Positions 45,358-54,042 of a stretch of DNA of 64,000 nucleotides are shown here, in pieces (the first letter of the stretch is position 1; every line of letters starts with the position of its first letter). The stretch comes from Rhodopseudomonas sp. (lineage in GTDB: Bacteria; Pseudomonadota; Alphaproteobacteria; Rhizobiales; Xanthobacteraceae): NCBI GenBank assembly GCA_016124795.1, contig WGNB01000036.1, positions 42,374 through 106,373 on the forward strand. Reading direction: 5' to 3'. The position numbers and the translations under genes were made by a program. Under the pieces are notes generated by a model. That model was not told where the DNA came from. It searched no databases and worked only from the letters and a program-made list of their open reading frames with translations.

Positions 45358-46172
45358 GTGTCAGCCTTTTCGCTTTCGATAATCATCGCCCGCATGACTT
45401 CATCGCGCAGCAGGCCGTAAATGCGATCGAACAATTGCGCGTATTCAGGATCTTGCGTCGTCGCGAAGGTTCGCGGACGCGGCAGACCGACCGCGATCTC
45501 ACTGACGATCCGTCCGGGACGCGCCGACATGACGACGATCTTGTCGGCGAGCAGAATTGCCTCCTCGATCGAATGGGTCACCAGGATGGCCGTCGTGCCG
45601 CTGGTCTCGACCAGACTGGATAGCTGTTCCTGCAACACCAGCCGGGTTTGCGCATCGAGCGCGCCGAAAGGTTCGTCGAGCAGCAGGACTTCCGGCTCCA
45701 TCACCAGCGCCCGGGCAATGCCAACGCGCTGACGCATCCCGCCGGAAAGCTGACGCGGGAAATGCCGTTCGAAGCCGGCCAGATCGACGGCGCCGATCGC
45801 CTTGCGGGCCCTTGCCTCGCGCTCCTGCTTCGACACGCCGGCGACTTCAAGCCCGAAGGCGACGTTCTCGATCACCGTCAGCCACGGGAACAGATTGAAC
45901 GCCTGCCACACCGTCGCCATCGCCGGGCGGCCGGTGACCTTTCCGGACGCGACTTCGACAAATCGCAACTGACCGCGCGAGGGATTGAGAAACCCCCGCG
46001 CGATCTGCAACAGCGTGCTCTTGCCGCATCCGCTCGGGCCGATTAGGGCCGTGACCTTGCCCGGCTCGATGCGGCAATGCACATCATTGAGTGCGATCGT
46101 CGGCGTTTCGGATTCCGGCGCGAAGGTCAGCCCGATGCCTTCCAGTTCGATGGCAACGTTCGGAGACTTCAC
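45354..46172 (-). CDS. ABC transporter ATP-binding protein, NitT/TauT family (second importer)
   Basis: A 272-residue ATPase with Walker A GPSGCGKST, signature LSGGMRQRVGIARAL, Walker B VLLLDEPFGALD and switch His in LVTHSIEEA. The start codon is GTG. It follows the binding-protein gene by 19 bases and is coupled to the permease by a four-base overlap. No anomalies are seen. Confidence 0.94.
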   Translation of the reverse strand: MKSPNVAIELEGIGLTFAPESETPTIALNDVHCRIEPGKVTALIGPSGCGKSTLLQIARGFLNPSRGQLRFVEVASGKVTGRPAMATVWQAFNLFPWLTVIENVAFGLEVAGVSKQEREARARKAIGAVDLAGFERHFPRQLSGGMRQRVGIARALVMEPEVLLLDEPFGALDAQTRLVLQEQLSSLVETSGTTAILVTHSIEEAILLADKIVVMSARPGRIVSEIAVGLPRPRTFATTQDPEYAQLFDRIYGLLRDEVMRAMIIESEKADT

Positions 46173-46191
46173 GCCGTTATCCTCTCATCCA

Positions 46192-47250
46192 TCACGCAAA
46201 CGGATTCGACTTGGCAAGCCGCGCGTTTGCCTCGACCGCCGGCGACAGATCAAACAGTTGATCCTTGGTCACCGAGCCCGTCACCAGCTTCATGGTGTCG
46301 GTCCAGAACTTGCCCTGGGCCATGCAGGAATCGACGTTCGGCATGCCGTCTTCATTGAACCAGGTCCAGCGCGGCGCGGCGGCCTGAATCAACGGCGGCG
46401 GCACCTTGGTCGCGTCCGAAATGATCTTGATAATCGCCGGGTCCTTGGTGGCCGCCGCCTTGTTGTAAAGCCGGCCGGCGTAAGTATGGACCATCGCGAA
46501 GCGGATGGCAGCGGACTTGTTCGCGGCCAGAAAATTCGACGACATCGCCCAGCAGGCGAGCTGCGCGCCCGGCTCGATATCGTAACCGGCGCAGATCAAT
46601 TTGCCGAACTTGTTCTTCTCGACCAGATAGCCGAGCGGCAGCGGAATGTTGGCGCAATCGGCCTGACCAGCGCCCATCGACTTGACGATGTCGGGATAAC
46701 CAAGACCGGAATTCCAGATCACGTCGGTGCGCGGGTCGAGGCCGGCCTTTTGCACCCCGCGACCGAGCAGGAACTGATCGATGCCGCCCGGCGCCTGAAG
46801 CGCGATGCGCTTGCCTTTGAGCAACGCCATCTTGTCCGGGCCGGTCAATCCCGCGGCGACCATCGCATTGCTCGCGGCAATCGCCATCGAGCCGGAACCG
46901 GGCTTTTCCGACCCGCGGTCGAGAATCAGCTTGTAAGGCGCGCCCTTGCTGACCGCGTTGAACAGGCCGGCGCTGAGCGTCGACACCGTGGTATCGAGTT
47001 CGCCGGCCACCAGCGCCGGGATCGCCAGCACGCCGTCTTTGAAATAGACAAGCTCGACGTCGAGATTGACCTTCTCGAAGAAGCCCATTTCCTTGGCGAG
47101 AAAGATCGGACCCGATGAAATCAGCGGCACGACGCCGATGCGAATTTTTGTCTTCGGTTCCTGCGCGAAGGCGCGGCGTCCGGAAAGCGCTCCGGCGAGG
47201 CCGATCGCGGCCGCGCCCTGCATCAGATGTCTTCGGCTTAAACTCGACAT
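46192..47250 (-). CDS. ABC substrate-binding protein with Tat-type signal (second importer)
   Basis: A 352-residue periplasmic protein of the NMT1/SsuA type. The signal sequence SSLSRRHLMQGAAAIGLAG carries a twin-arginine-like SRRHLM motif and ends at AFAQ, suggesting export of a folded protein. The binding fold starts IRIGVVPLISSGPIFLAKEMGFF. ATG 47250 is preceded by GGAG. It is first in the operon and divergent from a MarR regulator gene, which probably controls it. Confidence 0.92.
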   Translation of the reverse strand: MSSLSRRHLMQGAAAIGLAGALSGRRAFAQEPKTKIRIGVVPLISSGPIFLAKEMGFFEKVNLDVELVYFKDGVLAIPALVAGELDTTVSTLSAGLFNAVSKGAPYKLILDRGSEKPGSGSMAIAASNAMVAAGLTGPDKMALLKGKRIALQAPGGIDQFLLGRGVQKAGLDPRTDVIWNSGLGYPDIVKSMGAGQADCANIPLPLGYLVEKNKFGKLICAGYDIEPGAQLACWAMSSNFLAANKSAAIRFAMVHTYAGRLYNKAAATKDPAIIKIISDATKVPPPLIQAAAPRWTWFNEDGMPNVDSCMAQGKFWTDTMKLVTGSVTKDQLFDLSPAVEANARLAKSNPFA

Positions 47251-47325
47251 AGTGTGCTCCGCTGAATATCGATAAGGGAAGCCCGGCGAGAACAGTCTTT
47301 GCTTGCCCTCAAGCTTGCTGAGCAA

Positions 47326-47345
47326 TTATCTTCAAGTCAAGATAA
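47326..47345. promoter_or_regulatory. MarR-type palindromic operator candidate
   Basis: TTATCTTCAAGTCAAGATAA has perfect 7-base arms (ttatctt and aagataa) around a six-base centre. It lies six bases before the MarR start and 75 bases before the divergent ABC binding-protein start. Size and symmetry fit MarR-family operators, so the regulator probably binds here and represses itself and the importer operon. Confidence 0.65.
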
Positions 47346-47351
47346 AATGGA

Positions 47352-47951
47352 ATGCGCGCGATGCCCAAGGATAAGGCGAAACTCCCGATCAATGAGCAAA
47401 GTGGCGACACCGTCGACCGCTTCATGGCGGAATGGAGCCGGCAGCGGCCCGACCTCGATTTCGATTATCTCGCGACCATCGGTCGCATCCTGCGCGTGTC
47501 GGCGCATCTGCGCGAACGGATGGATGCCTGGCTGGCGCCGTTCGGCGTAACCTGGGAAATGTTCGATCTGATCGCGTCGCTGCGCCGGTCTGGCGACGAA
47601 AGCGGCCTGCGTCCGACCGATCTCTACGAAGCCTGCATGTTGTCGTCGGGCGCGACGACCAACCGGATCGATCGGGCCGAGAAGCTCGACTACGCCGCCC
47701 GCCGTCCGGATCCCGACGATGGCCGTGCGGTGCGCATTGCGCTGACCAAGCGCGGCCGGGCTCTTGCCGAAAAGGCAATGACGGAGCATTCAACCCGCGC
47801 CACGGAGATCGCCGGGCTTCTCACCGCCGACGAACGCAAGACCATCGCGCGGGTGCTCCGCAAGCTGCTGTTATCGTTCGAACAGGGCGAACCGGACACG
47901 GCGGCCAAGACATCGCCGCGCGGGAAGAAAGCGCCGCGCAAAAAGAAATGA
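47352..47951 (+). CDS. MarR-family transcriptional regulator
   Basis: A 199-residue winged-helix regulator. The MarR core lies at about residues 35-160: RVSAHLRERMDAWLAPFGV, GLRPTDLYEACMLSSGATTNRID as recognition helix region, and the wing DPDDGRAVRIALTKRGR. A Lys-rich tail (GKKAPRKKK) follows. It is divergent from the second ABC importer and RidA operon and carries a matching palindrome in its own promoter. Alternative start: ATG at 47361. Ligands of this class are often aromatic acids. Confidence 0.92.
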   Translation: MRAMPKDKAKLPINEQSGDTVDRFMAEWSRQRPDLDFDYLATIGRILRVSAHLRERMDAWLAPFGVTWEMFDLIASLRRSGDESGLRPTDLYEACMLSSGATTNRIDRAEKLDYAARRPDPDDGRAVRIALTKRGRALAEKAMTEHSTRATEIAGLLTADERKTIARVLRKLLLSFEQGEPDTAAKTSPRGKKAPRKKK

Positions 47952-48036
47952 GATTTGGCCCGAGCGTGCGCGGTCGCCCCTGTTATTGACGACGCGGGGG
48001 CGCCGGGGTCCCTTTTTCCGTTCCCCAAAAGGGGAT

Positions 48037-48163
48037 GGAGCGCCGGGAGGCGCCAAGGGGCTTGCGAGGCCCCTTTGGCGAGCCCTTGCGATCGGGCCCA
48101 CCGCGCGCCGTGCGAAGGCGCGCGCCCCTTTTTGCGCAAAGGGGCCGCGCCTCCCGGCGCTCC
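48037..48163. repeat. 127-bp nested inverted-repeat element, very GC-rich
   Basis: Outer perfect 17-bp arms (ggagcgccgggaggcgc at 48037-48053 and its complement at 48147-48163) enclose further hairpins: ccaaggggc/gcccctttgg, gcgcgcc/ggcgcgc and cccctt/aaagggg. The sequence has no convincing coding content. It may be a miniature mobile element, a structured transcript or a strong terminator cluster behind the MarR gene. It marks the left side of an unusual AT-richer patch. Confidence 0.75.
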
Positions 48164-48249
48164 ACCGGCTCCTCATGCCGCCTCTAGAAGGCAGTGGGAG
48201 GAGCGAAAGAGGTTTAGAATATAGTCCTAAATCTCGATCGCGTCAAGCC

Positions 48250-48411
48250 TCAGCTTTTGGGGGCCGACGACTCGAAAGGCATGTCCGTCTCACCAAGCCA
48301 ACACCCATTGCCCGCGCTATCGTGTAAGTACATGCGACCTTCTTGAGCGAATTGATATTCGTCCCGATGACGGGGATTCAAGACTTGCGCACGACAGTCA
48401 AATACGGAAGC
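48250..48411 (-). pseudogene. Possible gene fragment or very small gene (53 codons open)
   Basis: The minus strand is open from 48411 to a TGA at 48250-48252 and encodes a balanced, non-repetitive peptide containing RHRDEYQFAQEGRMYLHDS and GNGCWLGETDMPFES. The composition looks protein-like rather than like high-GC shadow frames. An in-frame ATG at 48333 would give only 27 residues, and the frame is closed upstream by a stop. It is best read as the 3' end of a broken gene, cut near the DUF4393 gene. No family is recognised. Confidence 0.35.
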
Positions 48412-48446
48412 CTATAGCGGAAACGGCTAGGGAGTCCTTCTCGTTT

Positions 48447-49493
48447 ATGAACGACGAGCCTAGACAAAAGCCATCGGTCTCGATCGACTTCGGCGCAAAG
48501 GCGAGCCTTGAAGTAAAGGCCGAGATTCCGTCCGCCGCCACTGGCAAGCTTGTGGAGGCGCTTACAGATATTATTCGGCCGTTTACCGAGAAGCGCGGCC
48601 TTAAAGCCGATCTAATCCGACTGCAACGCGAGGAGGTGGCCGTTCGCGTTGTCAAGCTGGCACGCGAGCGCATCGAAGCCGAGGCCCAATCCATAAAGCC
48701 CATGCCGGCGAAATTTCTTTCCCGTCTTCTCGAAAGTTGTTCATTGGAAGAGCCTAATTCACCACTCGTCGATTGGTGGGCAGGCCTCTTGGTCGCAGGC
48801 GCAACGCAAGGGCCAGTGCGGCCTTATTTGGTCGACCTGATGTCCAAGATCGGCGACGAAGAAGCCGAGTACTTAGACGAACGGTGGTCGGCATTATGCA
48901 ATGGAGGAATTGCAATTTATGACCGCACTGAATATGGCATGGTTTATCAAAAGGCGAGGCCAAGCATTTTAATTACACCAATGCTTGGCATGCTTCGCCA
49001 AATCCTTCTCGATAATCTCGAGCTAAAGGGAAAAAGTCGCCCGCTCGAGGCAAGGAAACGTCTACGCGCCTTCGCAGAGCAAGCGGCTATGTGGGGGGAC
49101 GAATTAGGAATGAGCGTTCGCGTGTCCTTTCTGGACAGCGAAATATCTTGCAGCTCTCGATCATATCCAATCAGTCATCCCGTTATTGACGTTTGCAAGG
49201 CTCTCAATCTTTTGGATTTTGTAGGCAGCGACACCGTGGGACCAAAGGCTATGTTCGACCCAGATGGCGAGGTTGAAAAGCAATATGGAAGCGATGTTTG
49301 GCGACGGCACAAGATCACGGTTTGGGGATTTACTGAGCTTGGAACTGAATTCATGCAGGCGTGCAAACCCACGGATCATTTATTCGGCACCGATTTTGCG
49401 AATCAGAAAGCCGACCTAAGGGAAGGTCCATTTTTTGCTTTTATGTTTGGCCGCTGGGATGAATATTTCGCGATGAAGAATAAAGATACTTAG
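48447..49493 (+). CDS. DUF4393 (Abi-alpha-like) protein, possibly antiphage
   Basis: A 348-residue soluble protein. Residues ~30-140 fit DUF4393, also called Abi-alpha: a helical segment with LVEALTDIIRPFTEKRGL, then MPAKFLSRLLESCSLEEPNSPLVDWWAGLLVAG and a PYLVDLMSKIGDEEAEYLD block. Some family members are linked to abortive phage infection; direct evidence is sparse. The C-terminal half (~200 residues) is not recognised. Its GC content is visibly lower than its neighbours and it uses codons rare in this genome (TTA, ATA, AGA), which suggests acquisition. A GGGAG lies upstream of ATG 48447. No partner gene is adjacent. Confidence 0.75.
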   Translation: MNDEPRQKPSVSIDFGAKASLEVKAEIPSAATGKLVEALTDIIRPFTEKRGLKADLIRLQREEVAVRVVKLARERIEAEAQSIKPMPAKFLSRLLESCSLEEPNSPLVDWWAGLLVAGATQGPVRPYLVDLMSKIGDEEAEYLDERWSALCNGGIAIYDRTEYGMVYQKARPSILITPMLGMLRQILLDNLELKGKSRPLEARKRLRAFAEQAAMWGDELGMSVRVSFLDSEISCSSRSYPISHPVIDVCKALNLLDFVGSDTVGPKAMFDPDGEVEKQYGSDVWRRHKITVWGFTELGTEFMQACKPTDHLFGTDFANQKADLREGPFFAFMFGRWDEYFAMKNKDT

Positions 49494-49820
49494 TTATCGC
49501 TTGGCTGTTGCACCACCTCATGCATTTACTGTGCATACAATTTGGGCTGACTATTTGCCACTTATGCTCAGACGCATGAGACGTTCGTCAAAGTCAAGCA
49601 AGCGGAAATGCTTATCGCCACCCTACTAGTCCCGAAGCGGACACCACGCGCGAAGCAGTACGGGCTAAGCATACGCCCGAAATCAACGATAACAGACAAC
49701 CGTTGAACATGCTTGAATTGACGCTTCGCGTGTGAAGAGACGTGGTTAGCATGATCCTCGCGAATTATTCCGACGCGCAACGCCGATCAAGCACAAAGCA
49801 AACGCTTATCTCAAATTGCA
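49494..49820. other. Gene-poor AT-richer stretch after the DUF4393 gene
   Basis: No gene is supported here. A plus-strand frame of 51 codons (49551-49706) encodes a Lys/Arg-containing peptide with VPKRTPRAKQYGLS, faintly reminiscent of phage-integrase N-termini, but it has no start at the expected place and is too short to assign. Base composition matches the DUF4393 gene rather than the core genome, so it belongs to the same patch. Confidence 0.5.
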
Positions 49821-49850
49821 AAAAAGCCCGGCGTTTCCGCCGGGCTTTTT
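49821..49850. terminator. Rho-independent terminator of carD
   Basis: Perfect arms aaaaagcccggcg and cgccgggcttttt with a TTTC loop give a U-run on either strand. It lies about 63 bases past the carD stop (minus strand) and also faces the plus-strand patch, so it can stop both. Confidence 0.9.
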
Positions 49851-49913
49851 CGTGTTCGTCTTGGCAACTCGCCTGGCTTGACTGGCTCAGGCCAAGTCGT
49901 CGTCGCCGCCCTT

Positions 49914-50498
49914 TCAGGCCGCCTCTTCCTCGGAATCGTCGGCCGCGGCCGCTTCCTCGGTCGGCTTGGGACCGCGACGCGGGCCCTTGGCCAGCGCGCC
50001 TTCGATTTCCTTGACCGCTTCGGTCTCGGTCACCTTCTGCACGGCGGCGATTTCGCGCGACAAACGGTCGAGGGCCGCTTCATAAAGCTGGCGCTCGGAA
50101 TAAGACTGTTCCGGTTGGGTTTCGGAGCGGAACAGGTCGCGCACGACCTCCGCGATCGCGACGATATCGCCGGAATTGATCTTGGCTTCGTATTCCTGGG
50201 CGCGGCGCGACCACATGGTGCGCTTGACGCGGGCACGGCCCTTCAGGGTCTCCAGCGCGCGCTTGACCAGCGGCGGCTCGGCCAGCTTGCGCATGCCAAC
50301 CGACACGATCTTGGCCGTCGGAACGCGCAACGTCATCTTGTCCTTGATGAAGGTGATGACGAACAGCTCGAGCTTGGCGCCGGCGATTTCCTGCTCTTCG
50401 ATCGCCTGAATCTGGCCGACCCCGTGGGCCGGGTAGACGATGAATTCGCCGGTCTTGAAGCCCTGGCGCTGCGTGGTCTTCTTGCTGCTGGTAGTCAT
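49914..50498 (-). CDS. carD: CarD-family RNA-polymerase-binding regulator
   Basis: A 194-residue protein. The N-terminal RNA-polymerase-interacting (Tudor-like) domain is in TGEFIVYPAHGVGQIQAIEEQEI and the helical C-terminal domain in RRAQEYEAKINSGDIVAIAEVVRDL and YSERQLYEAALDRLSREIA. CarD stabilises open promoter complexes, notably at rRNA promoters. The ATG at 50498 (MTTSSKKT) is preceded by GAAGGAG and gives the usual length. The same frame stays open about 88 codons further upstream in a Lys/Arg/Ala-rich sequence, so a longer form from a GTG cannot be excluded. An acidic tail ends the protein. Confidence 0.93.
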   Translation of the reverse strand: MTTSSKKTTQRQGFKTGEFIVYPAHGVGQIQAIEEQEIAGAKLELFVITFIKDKMTLRVPTAKIVSVGMRKLAEPPLVKRALETLKGRARVKRTMWSRRAQEYEAKINSGDIVAIAEVVRDLFRSETQPEQSYSERQLYEAALDRLSREIAAVQKVTETEAVKEIEGALAKGPRRGPKPTEEAAAADDSEEEAA

Positions 50499-51000
50499 TC
50501 CGGGCAAAACTCCTTCACCGACCGCCACTTTTCGGCTGCCGGCCAATTTGGCTGCGGGTGCCGCGCTGCGGGTGGAGCCGCGCGTGGCAGGCGAGGCTCG
50601 CCGGGCGACGGCGGGCTTTTTCGGTCCTCGGCTACTGCCGGTGGAACCCTTCTTCGGCTTTTGACGCGATTTTCCTGCCACTGCTAACGCGTGGATCGCA
50701 CGCCCTCTATGAAGACCTTGGGATGGACCGCAAATTAGGCTCCCGATGGCCGGGGAGCACATCCGTGGCGGTTTTCTTAATCTTCATCGGATTTGTGCGT
50801 TTTATAGCACATTTTTGGGCTAAATCAAAGCGTTAAGACGTAACAAAATGGCAATTCAGCTGTTGCAATTCAGCAATAAGGCCGATTCGGTTAACGATGC
50901 GCCTATAAAATAGGCAACAATAAAAACTAAAAATGCAGCGATCTCGACCGCGCCCAACGCGCGGCCGCCTATGCGAATCAGTCCCGGTCGAGGCCCGAAC
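50499..51000. other. Region between fdxA and carD
   Basis: No separate gene is supported. The half next to carD (50499-50762) is an open extension of the carD frame. The remainder is AT-rich promoter-like DNA with two copies of gcaattcagc (50851-50860 and 50865-50874) and a small palindrome, gcctat-aaa-ataggc (50901-50915). These may be control sites or the end of the fdxA transcript. Confidence 0.5.
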
Positions 51001-51339
51001 TCAGTCGCCCTCGCCCGGCTCCGGCGAGAAGAACTTCTTGAACTTGTCCGGAACGCCGTCCCATTCCTTGGCGTCCGCCGGCGGCTCGCGCTTGACCGTG
51101 ATATTCGGCCAGGTCTTGGCGTATTCGGCGTTCAGCTCCAGCCACTTCTCGATGCCCGGCTCGGTGTCTGGCTTGATCGCATCGGCCGGGCATTCCGGCT
51201 CGCAGACGCCGCAGTCGATGCATTCGTCAGGATGGATGACGAGCATGTTCTCGCCCTCGTAGAAGCAGTCCACCGGACAGACTTCGACGCAGTCCATGTA
51301 TTTGCACTTAATGCAGCTCTCATTGACGATATAGGTCAT
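51001..51339 (-). CDS. fdxA: FdxA-type seven-iron ferredoxin
   Basis: A 112-residue electron carrier. Nine Cys are arranged for one 3Fe-4S and one 4Fe-4S cluster: Cys9, 12, 17, 21 and 25 ([19 protein letters not shown]) and Cys40, 43, 46 and 50 ([14 protein letters not shown]). The C-terminal ~50 residues are the FdxA extension. The start at 51339 is chosen because MTYIVNESC is the conserved N-terminus and GGAG lies upstream. It stands in the same direction as carD. Confidence 0.95.
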   Translation of the reverse strand: MTYIVNESCIKCKYMDCVEVCPVDCFYEGENMLVIHPDECIDCGVCEPECPADAIKPDTEPGIEKWLELNAEYAKTWPNITVKREPPADAKEWDGVPDKFKKFFSPEPGEGD

Positions 51340-51468
51340 TCCGCACTCCAGCCGCGCCTCAGGCCCAAACTGATACGCTGCGTATCCCATGGCTATATAA
51401 GCCGCAAGACCGGCAAATCCCAATGCCGCCATGCCGCCTTTCGGGGGCTGTGCGAAGCTGGCGGCGCC

Positions 51469-53472
51469 CTAGCGGGACGCCACCAGTTTCGGCCGCCCGG
51501 CCCGCTGCGGCGCGCTTAGGGCCTCGCGGTAGGCCGGCGAAGCCATGGGCGCGGATTCCGCGCCGGCCGCGCCCGCGGCGTCGGTCTCGTTGAGCCGGAA
51601 CACCGCCACCTGCGCGCTCATACCGTCAGCCTGGTGTTCCAGCGTCTTGGCGGTCGCCGCGCTTTCCTCGACCAGCGCCGAATTGCGCTGGGTCGCGGTA
51701 TCGAGTTGCATCAGCGCCTTGTTGATTTCCTCGAGACCGGTGGACTGCTCGGCACTGGCATGGGCGATATCGGCGACGGTCGACGCCACCGTATCGATCG
51801 CCTCGACGATCTCGCTCAAGGCAGCGCCGGCATTGTTGACGAGTTCGACGCCTTCCTTCACCTGATCGGAACTGGCCGAAATCAGGCCATTGATATCCTT
51901 GGCGGCCAGCGCCGAGCGCTGCGCCAGGGTCCGCACCTCGGTCGCCACCACGGCGAAACCACGGCCGGCCTCGCCGGCGCGCGCCGCTTCGACGGCGGCA
52001 TTGAGCGCCAGCAGGTTGGTCTGCCGCGCGATCTCGTCGATGACCACGATGATGTCGGCGATCTTGCGCGACGATCCCTCGATCCGCGCCATCGCCCCGA
52101 CCGCGTCCGCGACGATCCGGCTGCTGCGCTCGGCGATCTCGGCGGCGCGGCTCGCCGAACCGCTGGCCTCGCGCGCATTATCGGAATTGCGCCGGACCGT
52201 CGACGTCATCTCTTCCATCGCCGCCGAAGTCTCCTCAAGGCTGGCGGCCTGTTCCTCGGTGCGATGCGACAGATCGTCGGCTCCGGCGGCGATTTCGCGC
52301 GACGCACTGGTGACCTCGGTCGCGGCCCCTTTAACCTTGCGGATCGTGTCGCCGAGCTGCTTCACGATCAGATCGACGGCGCGCGCGATCTGACCGATCT
52401 CATCCTTGAAATGAATGTTCGGGATGACGACCGTGAAGTTGCCGCTTGCCAGTTCGACGATGCCTTCGCGCGTTTTGTTCAGCGGTCCGGTGACGCTGCG
52501 CGCAATCAGCGTCGCGACCACCAGCGTCAGCACAAAGCAGGTCAAGGCGCCGCCGGCAAAGATCATCATGTTCCGCATCGCCTCACTCGCGATGCCATCG
52601 GTGAGTGTGACGAGATCCCCGGCGACGTGATGTTCAACCTTGGTGATCAGCTCCATGCGCCCAGTCGCGGCGGTGAACCAGGTTTTGGCGTCCAGCCCCT
52701 TGAGCGCGCCGGTCATACCGCCATCGTCGACGATGACGCGCATCTGTTCGACAACCTTGGTCTCGGGCCCCGCCATCGTCTGCTGGAAAAACGTCCGCTG
52801 CTTCGGCGTCGCGGCGGCCAGAAATGAATCGAAATAGCTTTCCTGTGCGGCGCGCAGGCCGATCACCCGCGCGAATATCTCAGGGGCGAATTTGCCTTTC
52901 GACAGCCCGCCGGCAATGCCGGCGCGCTCCTGGCCGGCGCGCTCATTGGCCTCCTGCAAATTGACATAAGCCAGAATGGCGCCGGTTGTTTCGCCATGTT
53001 CGGCGAATTTCGCGGTGCCGCTGGCGACTTCAAGCAGACTGGTCACGGCCGTCGTATAGACCGCGAAAGCATCCGGCACGGTCACCGAATAGCTGTCGAC
53101 GCGACTGCGCATGTCGGCGATCTTGGCAATGGCGGCCCGGGCCTTGGAGACATCGCCGTCGAAGTCCTTGTCGTCGAGCGTGCCGATAAACTTCACGGCG
53201 GCATCCTCGACTTCATCGGTCGCCTTGCGTTGCGCCGTCAGTTCGCTCGCCATCTGGGCGCCTTTGGTGCCCAATACCACGACGGTCATGCCGCGCTCGC
53301 GCTGCAAGGCATGAACGAACTTGCTCGTCTCGATGACGCCTTTCGCCAACCGGTTCAACAAGGCCGCGTTGGATTGGGTCTGCCACGTATAATAGATATC
53401 CCTTGTCTCAAGCAGGGCAAACACAACAAGCGGAACGGAGATAGCAATTCCAAGGCGCGTCGCGATTTTCAT
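51469..53472 (-). CDS. Methyl-accepting chemotaxis protein with NIT-type sensor domain
   Basis: A 667-residue receptor. The first membrane segment ([21 protein letters not shown]) leads to a ~270-residue periplasmic domain carrying the nitrate/nitrite-sensing-type motif [11 protein letters not shown] second membrane helix is at about residue 305 ([23 protein letters not shown]), followed by a HAMP domain and a long signalling coiled coil with tip [20 protein letters not shown] 53472 is preferred over one 16 codons upstream, as it starts right before the membrane helix. A repeat-containing, AT-rich promoter region precedes it. Confidence 0.92.
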   Translation of the reverse strand: MKIATRLGIAISVPLVVFALLETRDIYYTWQTQSNAALLNRLAKGVIETSKFVHALQRERGMTVVVLGTKGAQMASELTAQRKATDEVEDAAVKFIGTLDDKDFDGDVSKARAAIAKIADMRSRVDSYSVTVPDAFAVYTTAVTSLLEVASGTAKFAEHGETTGAILAYVNLQEANERAGQERAGIAGGLSKGKFAPEIFARVIGLRAAQESYFDSFLAAATPKQRTFFQQTMAGPETKVVEQMRVIVDDGGMTGALKGLDAKTWFTAATGRMELITKVEHHVAGDLVTLTDGIASEAMRNMMIFAGGALTCFVLTLVVATLIARSVTGPLNKTREGIVELASGNFTVVIPNIHFKDEIGQIARAVDLIVKQLGDTIRKVKGAATEVTSASREIAAGADDLSHRTEEQAASLEETSAAMEEMTSTVRRNSDNAREASGSASRAAEIAERSSRIVADAVGAMARIEGSSRKIADIIVVIDEIARQTNLLALNAAVEAARAGEAGRGFAVVATEVRTLAQRSALAAKDINGLISASSDQVKEGVELVNNAGAALSEIVEAIDTVASTVADIAHASAEQSTGLEEINKALMQLDTATQRNSALVEESAATAKTLEHQADGMSAQVAVFRLNETDAAGAAGAESAPMASPAYREALSAPQRAGRPKLVASR

Positions 53473-53630
53473 AAAGGAGACCCCGTCGTTGAGAATGGCA
53501 GGCTCAACGGAAGGTTGCATTATTCATTTAAACATTCATAAAATAACCGAGCATCCTAAACGGCGATGGCCGCAAAAAATCAAATTCACAGTGAACAAAC
53601 ATCGTCTTTGAATCGCCGGCGCGAGGTTTG

Positions 53631-53667
53631 TTGTAAGAAGATACCTGTATCTTGTAAGAAGATACCT
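53631..53667. repeat. Tandem 16-mer repeat with embedded palindrome, putative regulatory site
   Basis: ttgtaagaagatacct occurs at 53631-53646 and again at 53652-53667, a spacing of 21 bases, or two helical turns. Between them aagatac-ct-gtatctt (53638-53653) is a perfect palindrome. The region is AT-rich and lies 159 bases upstream of the NIT-domain chemoreceptor start, so it may bind a regulator of that gene. Confidence 0.6.
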
Positions 53668-53753
53668 TCGGTTCCAACCAACCCGACGCCAATGAGCGTA
53701 ACAAAAAAAAATTATAAACACCCCGGCGTCCAGACGACGTGGTGTGTCATTAC

Positions 53754-54029
53754 CTATTTGACGTCAGGATTACGATAGAGAACGCGGGCCGCGGCGGCAT
53801 CGCCGCGGCGTTCGGCAAAGCCGGCGACTTCGATCACCCGCACACTGCGATCGAGCGCGACGGTGACGACATCGCCGATCCGCAACGCATGGCCCGGCGC
53901 CCGCACCCGGTTGCCGTTGATCCGCGCGTGACCGGCTTCGACAAGGGCCGCGGCATCGCTGCGGGTACGCACCACGCGAGCATGCCACAGCCATTTGTCG
54001 ATGCGTTGCCGATCCAAGCCGGGGTTCAC
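53754..54029 (-). CDS. S4-domain RNA-binding protein (HslR-like)
   Basis: A 91-residue protein. The S4 fold covers RQRIDKWLWHARVVRTRSDA, VEAGHARINGNRV and the loop APGHALRIGDVVTVAL, as in HslR (Hsp15), which rescues stalled 50S subunits. The start is GTG at 54029 and follows the helicase stop by 13 bases, so the two are cotranscribed; this pair is common in alphaproteobacteria. A longer upstream frame overlaps the helicase gene and is not used. Confidence 0.88.
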   Translation of the reverse strand: MNPGLDRQRIDKWLWHARVVRTRSDAAALVEAGHARINGNRVRAPGHALRIGDVVTVALDRSVRVIEVAGFAERRGDAAAARVLYRNPDVK

Positions 54030-54042
54030 CGATCTCGCGGAA

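Noticed and set aside
49551..49706. 51-codon frame with a faint integrase-like VPKRTPRAKQYGLS
   Set aside because: Too short, no proper start and only weak resemblance; kept as a remark, not a gene.
50478..50498. Apparent third copy of the gtcattccgg repeat at the carD start
   Set aside because: Only the first ten bases match, and they are explained by the carD start codon and leader; no fold-back partner follows.
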